Shown here piece by piece: positions 1 to 11,589 of a stretch of DNA of 64,000 nt. Location of the stretch: NCBI RefSeq assembly GCF_963259705.1, contig NC_081840.1, positions 146,975,549 through 147,039,548 of the forward strand. The letters are read 5' to 3'. A program made the translations under genes and the position numbers. Source of the stretch: Myotis daubentonii. Its lineage: Eukaryota; Chordata; Mammalia; Chiroptera; Vespertilionidae. The notes under the pieces are model-generated. The model did no database searches, was not told where the DNA came from, and saw only the letters and a list, made by a program, of their open reading frames with translations. Numbering within the stretch: position 1 is the stretch's first letter; every line of letters begins with the position of its first letter.

Positions 1-1735
1 GTTGAAAAAAGATATAGAGGAAGACATAAACAGATGGAAGAACATACCGTGCTCATGGATTGGTAGAATCAACATCATTAAAATGTCCATACTGCCCAAA
101 GCAATCTATAAATTCAACGCACTTCCCATTAAAATACCAACGGCATACTTCACAGATCTAGAACGAACTCTCCAAAAATTCATCTGGAATAAAAAAAGAC
201 CCCGAATAGCTGCAGCAATCCTAAAAAAGAATAAAGTAGGTGGGATCTCAATACCAGATATCAAGATGTATTACAAAGCCACTGTTCTCAAAACTGCCTG
301 GTACTGGCACAAGAATAGGCATATAGATCAATGGAATAGAATAGAGAGCCCAGAAATCGGCCCGAACCAATATGCTCAATTAATATTTGACAAAAGAGGC
401 AAGAACATACAATGGAGCCAAGATAGTCTCTTCAATAAATGGTGTTGGGAAAATTGGACAGATATATGCAAGAAAATGAAACTAGACCACCAACTTACAC
501 CATACACAAAAATAAACTCAAAATGGATAAAGGACTTAAATGTACGACAGGAAACCATAAAAATTCTAGAAGAATCCAAAGGCAACAAAATCTCAGACAT
601 ATGCCGAAGCAATTTCTTCACTGATACAGCTCCTATGGCACTTGAAACTAAAGAGAAAATGAACAAATAGGACTACATCAAAATAAAAAGGTTCTGTACA
701 GCAAAAGAAACCATCAACAAAACAACGAGAAAACCCACTGTGTGGGAAAACATATTTGCCAATGTCATATCTGATAAGGGCCTAATCTCCAAAATTTATA
801 GGGAACTCATACAACTTAACAAAAGGAAGATTAACAATCCAATCAAAAAATGGGCAAAGGACCTAAATAGACACCTTTCAAAAGAGGACATTCAGAAAGC
901 CAAGAGACATATGAAAACATGCTCAAAGTCACTAATCATCCGAGAGATGCAAATCAAAACAACAATGAGGTACCATCTCACACCTGTCAGACTGGCTATC
1001 ATCAACAAATCAACAAACGACAAGTGCTGGAGAGGATGCAGAGAAAAAGGAACCCTTGTGCACTGCTGGTGGGAATGCAGACTGGTGCAGCCACTATGGA
1101 AGACAGTATGGAGTTTCCTCAAAAAACTGAAAATGGAACTCCCATTTGACCCTGTGATCCCACTTCTAGGAATATATCCCAAGAAACCAGAAACACCAAT
1201 CAGAAAGGATATATGCACCCCTATTTTCATAGCAGCACAATTCACCATAGCTAAGATCTGGAAACAGCCTAAGTGCCCATCAGTAGATGAATGGATTAGA
1301 AAACTGTGGTACATCTACACGATGGAATACTATGCTGCTCTAAAAAGGAAGGAACTCTTACCATTTGCAACGGCATGGATGGAACTGGAGAGCATTATGC
1401 TAAGTGAAATAAGCCAGTCAATGAAGGAAAAATACCACATGATCTCACTCATTCATGGATAATAGAGACCATTATAAACTTTTGAACAATAATAGATACA
1501 GAGGCAGAGCTGCCTCAAGCAGATTGTCAATCTGCAGCGGGAGGGTTGGGGGGCAGGAGGTAGGGGGGTAAGAGATCAACCAAAGGACTTGTATGCATGC
1601 ATATAAGCATAACCAATGGACATAAGACACTGAGGGATAGGGGAGGCTAGGGGACTGTCTAGGGCGGGGGGGGAAAAATGGACGCATATGTAATACCCTT
1701 TGTATTACTTTAAGCAATAAAAAAAATTAAAAAAA
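1..1735 (+). mobile_element. LINE-1 3' end, continues off the left edge
   Basis: The 3' part of a young-looking L1: the last ~490 codons of ORF2, then a 3' UTR with the G-rich runs usual in bat L1 (about 1535-1680), ending in an A-rich tail near 1735. The ORF2 frame is kept from base 2 to 1462 with a single stop, so the copy is only lightly decayed. A second copy at 14872-15824 matches it closely over ORF2 and the 3' UTR. The 5' end and the left target-site duplication lie outside the window. Confidence 0.95.
2..1462 (+). pseudogene. L1 ORF2 protein C-terminal part, one nonsense codon
   Basis: ORF2 encodes the L1 endonuclease/reverse transcriptase; only the segment after the RT domain is in the window. 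The Cys-rich motif near the C-terminus (C-x3-C-x7-H-x4-C, bases about 1025-1078) is intact, and the frame closes with TAA at 1460-1462. One in-frame TAG at 668-670 splits the frame. L1 ORF2 proteins normally have Trp here, so a TGG to TAG change is the likely cause. The same frame reopens at once and continues to the normal end. The first bases are not a true start; the frame enters from the left. Confidence 0.9.
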
Positions 1736-2204
1736 TTTACTATTACTATAGTTTTTTACTCAATTGATTAAAAATTTTAAATCAAATTTGTGACAAGAAA
1801 TAATGTGATGTACCTTTATGATACATGGAAAAGTTAAACAGCATACTTCTTAAGCTAAGCAAAGATAGAATTTATTTCACTATTCTGAAGATACTTATCA
1901 TTGACTTTCTCAAAAAATGTATGTTTTACATATAGTACAATTCTGAGAATTTACAGTTTCTATAAATCCAGCATTATGCAAAAATCGAAGTACAGTAATC
2001 ACTCAATGTGAATTTATACTACAGTCTCAGATTAGACAATTAGTGTTTTTTAAATAGGTGTGCCACATATTAGCACTATTTGTGGGAGAATTCATTGAGC
2101 TAAAAAGTTATTGCAGCCAAGCATAAATTAATTCCTTTATAGAAGTTTTAGAATATAGTTAATTCTTTTATGCTTACTTCTTTGGAAAGAAGCAAAATTA
2201 ATCA
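1736..2204. other. AT-rich DNA, nothing recognised
   Basis: No open frame of note, no SINE, LINE or Helitron signature. Confidence 0.5.
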
Positions 2205-2395
2205 TGACAGCATTTACTTGCCCAGTTGCATAATTTTTGGCAAACTACTCATCCTCTCTAAGCTCAGTCTTATCTAAAAAGATGGAAATTATAATAATAT
2301 ATAATTTATAAGTTTGTTTTGAAGATTAAATGATTTAATACATGTTAGTTCTTGGAACTGTTTCAAGTACATAGTGAATGCTCAACAAACATAAT
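2205..2395 (+). mobile_element. MIR SINE, ancient
   Basis: Decayed MIR in sense orientation. The core is recognisable as a CATCCTCTCTAAGCTCAG-like stretch, then a GATGGAAATTATAATAAT-like stretch, then GATTAAATGATTTAATACATG and a tail like AGTGAATGCTCAACAAA. Confidence 0.8.
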
Positions 2396-2679
2396 CTCCT
2401 TTTTACAGATATGTTATAAAATATTTTAATTGATAGAGTTATAAGGGGGCACTAAGAACAACTGTCACTGACTTATGTCATCACTTTTTGGGAGGTTTTA
2501 ACTGGAATGCGTATACGATCAGCACTATCTCCGCCACACCAATCCATGAGCTCATCTAAGAATGACAATCAGCCCAAGAATTCTGTGAATTCCTCTAAGG
2601 AGTGTACTCTCCCTTGCTTTCTGAAACTTTGTGTTTTTCAGTCACATGACTAAAAACACATGTTCTGGTGATTCCTCTT
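2396..2679. other. Unassigned DNA between MIR and minus-strand ORF
   Basis: No feature seen. Confidence 0.4.
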
Positions 2680-3033
2680 TCATAGGAGTGCTTTCTTGTG
2701 TGTATATACCCTGAATCCACTCTCTTCTAACTTCAAGTTTCTCAATCCCACATGGCATAATTCGTTCATATCACCCCCTTTCCCCATGAGAAAATAAATA
2801 GAAGCACAGAATTTATAAACACCAAGGTTAATGGCTTCTTTGTGTGTGTGGACAGCATTTCCATTAAACACATAGCCTCTCATTCCTAATGCTTCTTGGA
2901 CATCGTTAAATGCAGTTTCATAGAGCGCCTGAGTTCTGTTGTCCACAAGGAGTAGTAACAGATAACATTTCAGCAGACAAACTGGGGAGTATTTGCTTTG
3001 AGCCCTTCCATGTGAGTTCTGCTCTGTTGACAT
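2680..3033 (-). pseudogene. 117-codon ORF, possibly decayed MULE-type transposase domain
   Basis: An isolated minus-strand frame of 117 codons in otherwise closed DNA, not explained by any repeat recognised here. The spacing of conserved positions resembles the central domain of MULE/FLYWCH-associated transposases. There is a hydrophobic strand at residues 18-30, then T-Q-x-L-Y-E-x-x-F at 34-42, A-I-N at 67-69, Y-K-F-x-A-S at 73-78, and G-L-R-N-L with E-x-x-F-R at 96-108. The acidic residues expected ahead of A-I-N are absent (His/Lys there), so it would be catalytically dead. Codons upstream of the Met stay open for about 15 more residues. The resemblance is by eye only. It could also be a chance ORF or a fragment of an unknown gene. 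Confidence 0.3.
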
Positions 3034-3160
3034 TTGGTTTGATTCCTGGACATTTGGGTTCTTTGTTATGAGGTAAGCTTAGACTCAATTTGTATCAATA
3101 CAAACATTACAGGCAGGTGTTTTTTTAGGTATTCTTCAAAAGATAACCTTCAATGGGAAA

Positions 3161-3540
3161 TCTATAGTAATAATAGCCTAGATGGTCGTCACGCCCTGAT
3201 GCCGTGATGTCCTCACACCGTCACAAGATGACTGTGTGCACAGCAGAAGTGGGGGCCGGTGGCCGATCTGCAAGGTGTGGAGGAGGCCGGTCCCAGGGTC
3301 TCCGCTGCCTCACACGGAGGATTCAGATCACAGTGGAGAGTCCCTGCCATCTCCCGCGGATGAGGTGGGTCCCAGCGGAGAGTCCCCACTGCCTTGCATG
3401 GAGGAGGTGGGTCCCACTGCTTCGGCCTACCTCTTTGGGACAATTGATCACGGGGCTCCTGCACTGTGAGAGGGCACAGGCCAGGCTGGGGGACACCCCC
3501 TGCCCCGCAAATGCACAAATTTTGTGCACCAGGCCTCTAG
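3161..3540 (+). mobile_element. Non-autonomous Helitron (HeliBat-like), complete
   Basis: 5' end TCTATAGTAATAATAGCC preceded by A. The 3' end is the palindrome TGCACAAATTTTGTGCA followed by GGCCTCTAG at 3540, with host T next. The interior is GC-rich, with short repeats around a GGTCCCA/GGAGAGTCCC motif. No replicase or helicase. The open frames inside (for example 3204-3545) are by-products of GC-rich composition. Confidence 0.9.
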
Positions 3541-3829
3541 TATAGAATAAGCACCTGAAAGGACGAATAATTAACATAGAATTCTATTTTGACTGTGTTC
3601 ATTACTTAGTAGGCAACTTGTAAAAGGATTTTTAAATGCCTCCAGTTTCATGTTTTATTGTTTTAATGTCTACAGTCAATATGCAGTACCTTTGTAATTT
3701 CACATAAATTCTGTAATTGTTATTGTTATTGTTTTAGTTAATATTGGTTATCTTAGATTTATGATCACTCAGGTACTAATCTAGTTTCAAGACTTCAATT
3801 ACCATCAATATAGTTGAGGATTCTCAAGA
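3541..3829. other. Unassigned AT-rich DNA
   Basis: No feature recognised. Confidence 0.4.
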
Positions 3830-3990
3830 CAATGTTAATCTAACTCTCTTGACCCCAAGACCTATATATCCAACCATCTCTTGGATAGCTCTACTTTTAC
3901 GTACTGCAGACAACTAAAACTCAATATGCACAAAACTGAATTCCTTGATAAGAGACAGCTTAATAAAGAATCCCATGTTAAAATGTGATT
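3830..3990 (+). mobile_element. L2-like LINE fragment
   Basis: Resembles the L2 stretch with CTCTTGACCCC, then an ATATCCAACCATCTCTTGGATA-type region and AACTCAATATGCACAAAACTGAA. It is the sense counterpart of the antisense L2 at 52600-53370. Highly diverged. Confidence 0.45.
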
Positions 3991-4439
3991 ATTTTAGCCT
4001 AAATATCAACTACAGCAGAATTCATAGTTAATAGTGAAAGCAAATACTCAACTGGCCAAATATGGGACAATTGGAGCATCAAAAATAGTGAAGATAATAA
4101 TGAATTATAAACCATTTAAAAATAGGAATCCACAAGTGCTTAGTTATAATAAGGCAAATGCTCGGGGAAGAAGGGAGGGCTCTTAAAGTACAATGCCAAC
4201 TGACGAATGTGAAAGTGCTGAAGTTGGAAATTCATTTTGTAACCAAAATAGTAAAGATGGGTTCATGTAAGAATCATCAATGCATGATAAATTATTGTGG
4301 GATTGGGAGGGATAAAAGAAGAGAGATTTTAATGGAAAGCATATGTTTATTTGTATGTTTGGGGTGTCTCTTCATAAAGTGCTCATCCATGAGAGGTAGG
4401 TGGACACCACAGCCTCTGCATGTATTACCCTGAGAAGGA
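3991..4439. other. Unassigned DNA, perhaps more of the old L1
   Basis: No clear match. It lies just upstream of an L1 3' UTR and could be its 5' continuation. Confidence 0.3.
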
Positions 4440-5290
4440 CACACATCACTTATGAAATGTTATAATCTGGGATGCATAGCCTGAATCCAATCAGGACAAA
4501 ATATCAGACAATTTCAAATGGAAAATATTGTATTATAAAAATGAGGAGGCTATTTTTTAAAGGAAGACAGTCCGAGGAACTATTTCAGATTAAAGGAAAT
4601 AAGGAGACATATAATGAAATGCAATACGTGATCCTGGATTGGATCCAGTTCTGCAGGGAAAAACATGTTTTAAAGAACATCACTGGATCAATCAACAAAG
4701 TTGGAACATGGATGTTACATGAAAGTGTTTTAGCAATGTAAAATTCTTGAAGTGGGAAATGGCAGTGTAGTTATGTAAAGGAATATCCTGTTGTTTAAAA
4801 TATATACACTGAAGTATTTAGAGATAAAAATGTATAAGGTGAACAGCTTGCTCTAAAATGGTTCAGGAAGCCGAAACCGGTTTGGCTCAGTGGATAGAGC
4901 ATCGGCCTGCGGACTGAAAGGTCCCAGGTTCGACTCCAGTCAAGGGCATGTACCTGGGTTGCGGGCACATCCCCGGTGGGTGATGTGCAGGAGGCGGCTA
5001 ATCGATGTTTCTCTCTCATCGATGTTTCTGACTCTCTATCTCTCTCCCTTCCTCTCTGTAAAAAATCAATAAAAATATATTTAAAAAATAATAAAATAAA
5101 ATAAGACAAAATGGTTCAGGAAAAGCTATATCTATCAACCTATTAACCTATAAACCTGCTTGTTTATGTACATCTGTATAAAAGAGTGAATACACTGTTT
5201 AAGACTTTCTTTGTATCATTTTTTAATTTTGTAATTTTTTATTAAATGTGAAATATTTTCAAATAAAAAGTTTTATTTATAAAAAAATTA
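4440..5290 (+). mobile_element. Ancient L1 3' UTR, split by a SINE
   Basis: Resembles old mammalian L1M 3' UTRs: a TGATCCTGGATTGGATCC stretch at ~4630, GTAGTTATGTAAAGGAATATCC at ~4768, ACACTGAAGTATTTAGAG at ~4805, and after the SINE a TTCAAATAAAAAG-like end near 5270. A Ves SINE interrupts it at 4870-5107. Confidence 0.7.
4870..5107 (+). mobile_element. Ves SINE, full length, with 15-bp TSD
   Basis: tRNA-derived SINE. A box TGGCTCAGTGG is at 4883-4893 and B box GGTTCGACTCC at 4927-4937, followed by the CATCGATGTTTC region, pyrimidine run and AATCAATAAA tail. Perfect 15-bp target-site duplication AAAATGGTTCAGGAA at 4855-4869 and 5108-5122. It inserted into the old L1 3' UTR. Confidence 0.97.
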
Positions 5291-5654
5291 ATTCATCTTC
5301 TTTTCTCTATACTTAAACGAATTACATCACCAGACGCTGGTTGCTCACACAGAAACAGTGATGTTATCTTTAAATCCTCCCTCTCTTTCATGTCCCTGTT
5401 TTAATCAACCACAAGTCATGGTGGTTGCCTTCCATTTTTTTTAGTAATTTTTCTTGAATGTGTGCATTTCTTTCTCTCTCACTGCCTTCACAGAGATGAA
5501 AGCTAACATTTTTCATCACAAGCAAGATCATGCTTGAGGATGACCATTTCACTTGGATGACCATAGAATAATGACAATAATCCCTTGACCCACATAATTC
5601 CTTCTCCACCACGCAAGCAGCAGTCTATAGTGAAGTTCTAAAGTGAAATTCTGA
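5291..5654. other. Unassigned DNA
   Basis: No feature recognised. The minus-strand frame 5388-5612 has no recognisable product. Confidence 0.4.
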
Positions 5655-6090
5655 TTTTCGTACATTTAAAACCTTCCCATTGCCCTTAGGCTGAGTCCAC
5701 CTTCCTAGTGTGGTTTACGTGACTTGACACTTACTTCCCCTACAGATCCACTACAATGAATATTAGTTTCTGGAAACAGATATCTTTCTCTCCTCTGAAG
5801 TTTCCTCTGGAACACTCTGCTCTGCTCTTCTCCTTGCCATGTTCTACTCATCTCAGTTTAAACATAATTCCCTTCAGGATATCTTTCTATCTCACCTCTA
5901 AAATTCTGAAATACCTCTGCTTTGTCTTCCCTTTTCCCCAGTTAGTTCCCCTCTGTTTGCACTTAACACGTATTATCACAACTGCTTGCACCATTGTATG
6001 TCACCCCATTGCATTCCCAAATCAAATTTGGAGCCTGTCACTGAAAACACTATGTTCTGTACTAAATGAATCACAATAAGAATGTGTTAG
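5655..6090 (+). mobile_element. L2 LINE 3' region
   Basis: Matches the L2 order AAAACCTTCCCATTGCCCTT, then GTCCACCTTCCTAGTGTGG, and a long pyrimidine-rich stretch to ~6080. The 107-codon open frame at 5756-6079 lies inside this decayed repeat and is not a gene. Confidence 0.7.
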
Positions 6091-6514
6091 GTTCCTATTT
6101 TTTCAATAAAGCAATTAACAAATCATGATCTCAGTCCTTAGGAAATCCATATACTAGGGAATTAATTGGAAAATATATATAATATATCCTGAAATACAAG
6201 AAGAAAAACTCATTAATAGCTTACATAAAATGTGGAGTGGGATTTTTTTGTTATATTAATTATATTGGTCATTCTGTGCCTAATGCTATTATTTGCATGA
6301 AATAAAACAACTATTTGTCTTGTATTTCCTTCAAGAATAATTACTCTGGGATTGTTATTGAAAGCAGTAGGGCTGGTGGAAATACCTTAGATGGTGGTGG
6401 TCAGGGCAGTTGTGCTGAAAATGTTTCCTATGTAATGATGGTGGGGATGGACATAAGGGTGGCTGTTAGTGAAAATGGGCAGTTGATGATGATAAGGAAA
6501 GACTTAAGCTGGTT
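6091..6514. other. Unassigned DNA with purine-rich patch
   Basis: 6360-6500 is rich in GATGGTGGTGG-like triplets. No product recognised for the 69-codon frame at 6315-6524. Confidence 0.4.
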
Positions 6515-6655
6515 TAGAAGTTAGATTATGATGCCATCTTGATTTAGTCACTTATCATCTTGAAGAAGTTATTTAAATTTCTGATTATCTATAAAAGGGA
6601 GGTAATACTGGTTACTATACAGTTGAAGTGAAAAATAAATGAGATCAATACTTAA
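6515..6655 (+). mobile_element. MIR SINE fragment
   Basis: Core-like AGTCACTTATCATCTTGAAG, TATCTATAAAAGGGAGGTAA and AAATAAATGAGATCAATAC in the order of sense MIR. Strongly diverged. Confidence 0.6.
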
Positions 6656-7229
6656 TTCTTTAGGTACATTGTGGCTATTTAAGAAATGGGTAGTTTTTTG
6701 TTATTTTATTCTTATTAATTCCTATACTCTCCATTCTTATCTTCAGACTTCAGCAACCTTAACCATCTGACAGTTTAAATTCTTTCCTAAGTTCAAATAT
6801 TTCTTGAACCCAGCCCTTTTCAAAATTCAATGATCATTGTTTTCAGGAAACACCATTTTTATACATAGCTTATGTCATACAAGAAGCGGTAGACACCCTG
6901 TTCTCTCTATTCATTCTCAGTGACTAAGATAACAGCTTGACTTAAATTGATTTACCAAAACACACATACAAATAAAGAAATTCATTTGTTTACTTACCTA
7001 AAAAGTCAGGAAATAGCACAACTCTATTCAAAATTTAAATGCATGCAAATAACACCAACTCTTACCAACTATAGAAAGACTTTATAAAGAACAGGCAGCT
7101 TCCAAGAAACCTGGAAGCTGGAAACCTTGATGCTTATATTTAGCAAAAATAGACATGGTTCATTAAATTTCCATTCTCTAATTATTCTATAACAAAAGAA
7201 CTAGTTATATGGTTATCCATGTAATGACT
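6656..7229. other. Unassigned AT-rich DNA
   Basis: No feature recognised. Confidence 0.4.
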
Positions 7230-7560
7230 ACTAATCCCAGCTTTCCCTGAAGAGAGGTGTGTCTGTGTAAGTTACAGTCATTATGATCTGAGCAGTGGCA
7301 GTATATATATATCCTCTGGTTATGGCTTTGCTCTCTTTTTTCTCTCTCTTTTCATTGCTGTAATGCGGACATAAAGTGGAAGCTAGAGCAGTCATCTTGG
7401 ACCACAGGACAGAAGCTGTATGTTTCACATTTCAGGATAACATCATAGAATGAGCTGGGGCCCCTAATCACTTGGTTGAAGAGAGCTACCATGCAGATCA
7501 AACTTGTATATGGTAGATGAATAAACTTCTGTCTTGTGTAATCTAATACTAACTTGAGGT
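7230..7560 (+). mobile_element. Ancient mammalian repeat, family not assigned
   Basis: Ends in GATGAATAAACTTCTGTCTTGTG, a tail shared by several old mammalian repeats, and its first part (GAGAGGTGTGTCTGTGTAAG...) fits the same type. An LTR or other terminal fragment is possible. I could not name the family. Confidence 0.4.
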
Positions 7561-10116
7561 CTTTTCAACATCGGCTGAATTATGGTCTACTGAATACAAT
7601 AATCTACGAGCATTATTATGCAAAGGGCAAGAACCTCTCCTAGCTGCAAAATGAGGGGTCCTGGAGAAATACATTGGTTGACCTACTTTAGGTCATATGC
7701 CCACATTTGAATTAATCAACATTAGCAAGAGAGTATAAAAGTATTGTCTAGGTCACACACCTATTTTTGTGACCAAGAATATGTTATTTTGTGTGTGATC
7801 TCAAGGGATGTGATATAAGGAATGGCAACCCCAACAGAATCATACTGGATGACAGAGCAGCCATTTTTAAATAGTGTTGAGCAGTAAAAATCATAGATGT
7901 TCTCTAGAGACCCAAAACATAAGCAAGAAACTTAAACATTGAAGTCTATTTTTCAGTATTTGAAAACACATGAGGAGAAACAACAACAAAGTTTTTCCGA
8001 CTGGGAAAAGTATCCACCTTTCAACTGAGTTTAACAAAATCAAGAATAGGTCTTAAAGTATAGAATACTTCAAGATAACATTAAAGGAGGCCTTCTCTAA
8101 AACTGTTCTTCTTGTTATTTTGGAGGCTTGGTAAGAATCAGGCAAAGCTTCTAATCAGTTTATCAGTCTGTTCTTTGACTTTAATTCCTTTCCAAACAGC
8201 TGGTTCTGTTTTAGTAGGAGAATTTAAAGATCATGGACTTTGAATTGGAGATGAAGATACTAAATCCTCTCTATTCTAAGTTTTATCTTCTTGATGATTG
8301 CAAGTGTAAAGTACCTTGTGCACAGATGAAGGGCTTCATGGACAGCACACATAAAAGTACCTAAGTCTCCCCATGACTTTCATCTGCTCTTTCAAAAACC
8401 ACCCCAGTTGGTATAATGTCATTACCCCAATATCACATGCTGGACGTGGCAGTAAAGTGATATTTTTCATACTCTATTTATGGACTTAGCTCTTGTTCTG
8501 CATCTTCTTGTTTCTTCTCAACAACTGACCTCCAGTTGACTTATCATTACCCATCTACTTCCCCTTGCTATCAAGACTCATATATCCATCTTTTCTGGAT
8601 ACTCTTAAAATTGGCTTTATTTTAGTAGCATGTTCATGGACTACTTAGAGTAAAATATTTTGGGGTTCCAATTAGCTCTCAGAAGTTTCTACAAATAAAC
8701 TAATCCTGAAAGAGCTTCCTGATATGAAGTCACCCATTGCCATGTCTTGGTCTTGTGTCCATGGCCCATGTTAGCACCAGAATATTAAAGAATAAGAGGA
8801 AAGATAAATGTTAAATTAAGTTTGTCACTTGAAACATTTTTGGTCTCAAATTAATTCATCCAATTGTGCCCTTCCCAAAAATTACGTGTTATTTTTTCAG
8901 GTCAATTTAATGACTAAGGAGCTTTTTAATCCTTTAGTTAAACTTCTCAACAATATTTTGAAGAACAGGAAATTTCTGCTTTGCCAAGAGTAAACAAAAC
9001 TGAATAAGAAAAACCCTTGGAATTGGTTTCAACCTTTGAACCCACAGATTCTGAATGGGTTCTATACTTGGTAAAATATTCTCAAATTTTTATTTACCTC
9101 ATATTGTTTTCCTAGACAATAGCAGATAACTGATATAATACAACATGTTCATTTCCATATTTTTTCACCTTATGGGTATTTACTCACAAAAAGGTCAAGT
9201 TTCTTTCTGTAAGTAAGCATAGGCAATATCATCCTCCAGAAATTTCCAGCATTTCCTTTTGCTCAGGAGCTGAAGTCACTTGATTTCGATATGCTTTACT
9301 TTAGCAACTAACACACACAAAAAGTTATATTTGCAAGAAGAGTCCATGATGATTCCTTTTGGATTATAGCAAAATAACCATGACTATGTTTTTTTTTTAA
9401 AAAAAAATATATGGTAGAGTACCAATTTCAAATCTGACAATAAAAAAAAAAATCTCTTAATTCCTAAAATGTGACTGGCTGCCTTTTATAATGAAGACAG
9501 AGGAACTTTGTCAGACAATGAAAACAACCCAAGCTCATTGCCAAAAGAAATCAAGCAAAGATTAAAGAACAGATTTATAACCTCAGATTGATATTTACTT
9601 TTTTTCTAAATACAGGGCTAACTAAAATTAGAATGAACATGGTTAATTTTATCTTTAATTTTAATGTTTTAATTTATTGTCATTTGAAAATGTATAGGTG
9701 TGCTTGGCTACAAAATTTCATGTAATTGTAAAGTTGGAGGTCAGACAAACACTACTTGGTTCTCCCAGTTCTTTGATTTTTTCATTTGTTCACTTGACAG
9801 TAATAAATATTTTAGATGTCTATATATCCAAATGTAAGCTCAATATTGAGCAACATATAGACATTTAAGACTGCATGGATGACCAATCTAGTCATTGAAC
9901 TGTAGTAGGAAAATGAGAAATAATCATTTCCCAGAAAATAATTTTAATCATGTAATGCTCACTTCAATGATTCAAATATGCAAAATTAGAATGGGGACAT
10001 TTATTGTGCATATTAAGATAAAGTAGAATTTTGGTTTAATTTTAAAATTTAACCATACAAGTTATCAGTAACCAGAAAATCAAGACTCCAAAATTTTATA
10101 TTTTATTCCTTTAAAA

Positions 10117-10118
<2 letters not shown>
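7561..10118. other. 2.5 kb of unassigned AT-rich DNA
   Basis: No open frame over ~60 codons, no SINE or Helitron signature. Very diverged MIR-like traces may sit near 8220-8340. Confidence 0.4.

Positions 10119-10172
<54 letters not shown>
10119..10172 (+). repeat. (TC)n microsatellite
   Basis: About 27 TC dinucleotides with one T interruption. Confidence 0.97.
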
Positions 10173-11284
10173 CTCCTTGCCCTACTGTTTCACCCCTCAA
10201 AAGTAAAAAAAAAAAAATTTAACAAACATAAAATAAGAAATCAATAGTGAATTTTATAGCACTGAAGAGGAGAGAAAGTTTTCATTACCATAAATAGAAA
10301 TTATGACGTTCTTCTTGAGGTAGGATGGGGGGGAGTGTTTTTAAAAGATCAGAAAATGAAAGATTTACATTTTTTTCATTAGTATGAGACATAGGAGTTT
10401 GCAGAAATAGCTAGAAGGGCTGAAGTGCTGTTAAAATAAAATAAAATAATAAACTGAATGCAGGAAAAGAGAGTTAGGTGGAAGGTCAACATGGAAGTAA
10501 TAACCTCCTTCAAGGTAGAGCTTGCACAAACTGTGTCTTGAGCTCTGGATTTGTGCATTTCTGATAGAAACAGAATGTAAAATCCATTGTAGTTGTTTGT
10601 TCATGGAATAAAAGACTGCTCATTCACTGTGGCTTATCAAAATAGGATTAGGAAATGTTATACTTAACAACACAAATGATCCTAAACAGACCCCTTTAAC
10701 AAAATTCAGTATCTATCATCAAGAGTTAGAGTTCACTTTCCTACCCAAAGCTTATGATTAACATTAGATTTTAAGGAAAGTTTTAAAATGTCATAGGTAT
10801 AAGCATACTCATCAAACTGAAATGTGTCCCAACATAGTCCATGCTTAATATTCATAGCTATCAGATATGTCATCACTATGACACTCTTGATAAAAAATTT
10901 TCCTGGATAATACTGTACATGCTTCAAAGAGCTGATAAATTTTCTAAACCTACTGATAAGGTTGACAGAAGAACCCTTGAACTTTCATATTATGAACATC
11001 TCTCTAAATAACTACATAGTACAAGAAATTTTAAAAGCTTGCTCTATTCTCCTGAGAGATAAATTATTTGGATTTTTTTTTTTTTGTAATTTTAGTTGGC
11101 ACCAGCAGCTCAGTTAAACTTATATAATTGATAGTAAATAAAAGTCATAATTTTGCTTTAAACCTTCAAGATTTAGTGAATTTCATAAAACCAGTTGTAT
11201 ATAATTAATATTTTTGAACTTATGGGTATAGAACTTGCTTTAACGTTACAGCAAATAAGAACTATTTGTGAATGCTATACTTCA
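10173..11284. other. Unassigned DNA
   Basis: Contains a T13 run at 11073-11085. No recognisable gene; the 64-codon minus frame at 10733-10927 has no recognisable product. Confidence 0.4.
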
Positions 11285-11558
11285 CCACCCAGATGGGGCC
11301 TTTGGGAGATGATTAGCTCATGAGGGGAAAAGTACACATATAAAAGAGAGCTCTTTTGTCCCTCCCACCCGGTGAGTAAGGCAAGCAGAAGACAGCTCTC
11401 GATGAACCAGGAAGCAGACTCTCATCAGGCACTGGATCTGCCAGAGCCTTGATCTTGGACCTCCCAGCCTCCAGAATGTTGAAAAATAAATTTATGGTTG
11501 TCTATAAGCCACTCATCTTATGGTATTTTGTTATAACAGGCTGAAATGATTATGACAA
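11285..11558 (+). mobile_element. MLT1-type MaLR LTR
   Basis: Recognisable sense order: AGATGGGGCCTTTGGGAG, AGGCAAGCAGAAGACAGC, CTTGGACCTCCCAGCCTCC, then AAATAAATTTATGGTTGTCT and TATTTTGTTATAACAGGCTG. Solitary, no internal region seen. Confidence 0.85.
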
Positions 11559-11589
11559 ATACTTAATTTAAAAAGGAAGCAAAAGCTAA

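Noticed and set aside
4870..5107. tRNA gene from A and B boxes
   Set aside because: The tRNA-like part belongs to a Ves SINE with long 3' extension and TSD; it cannot fold as a mature tRNA gene.
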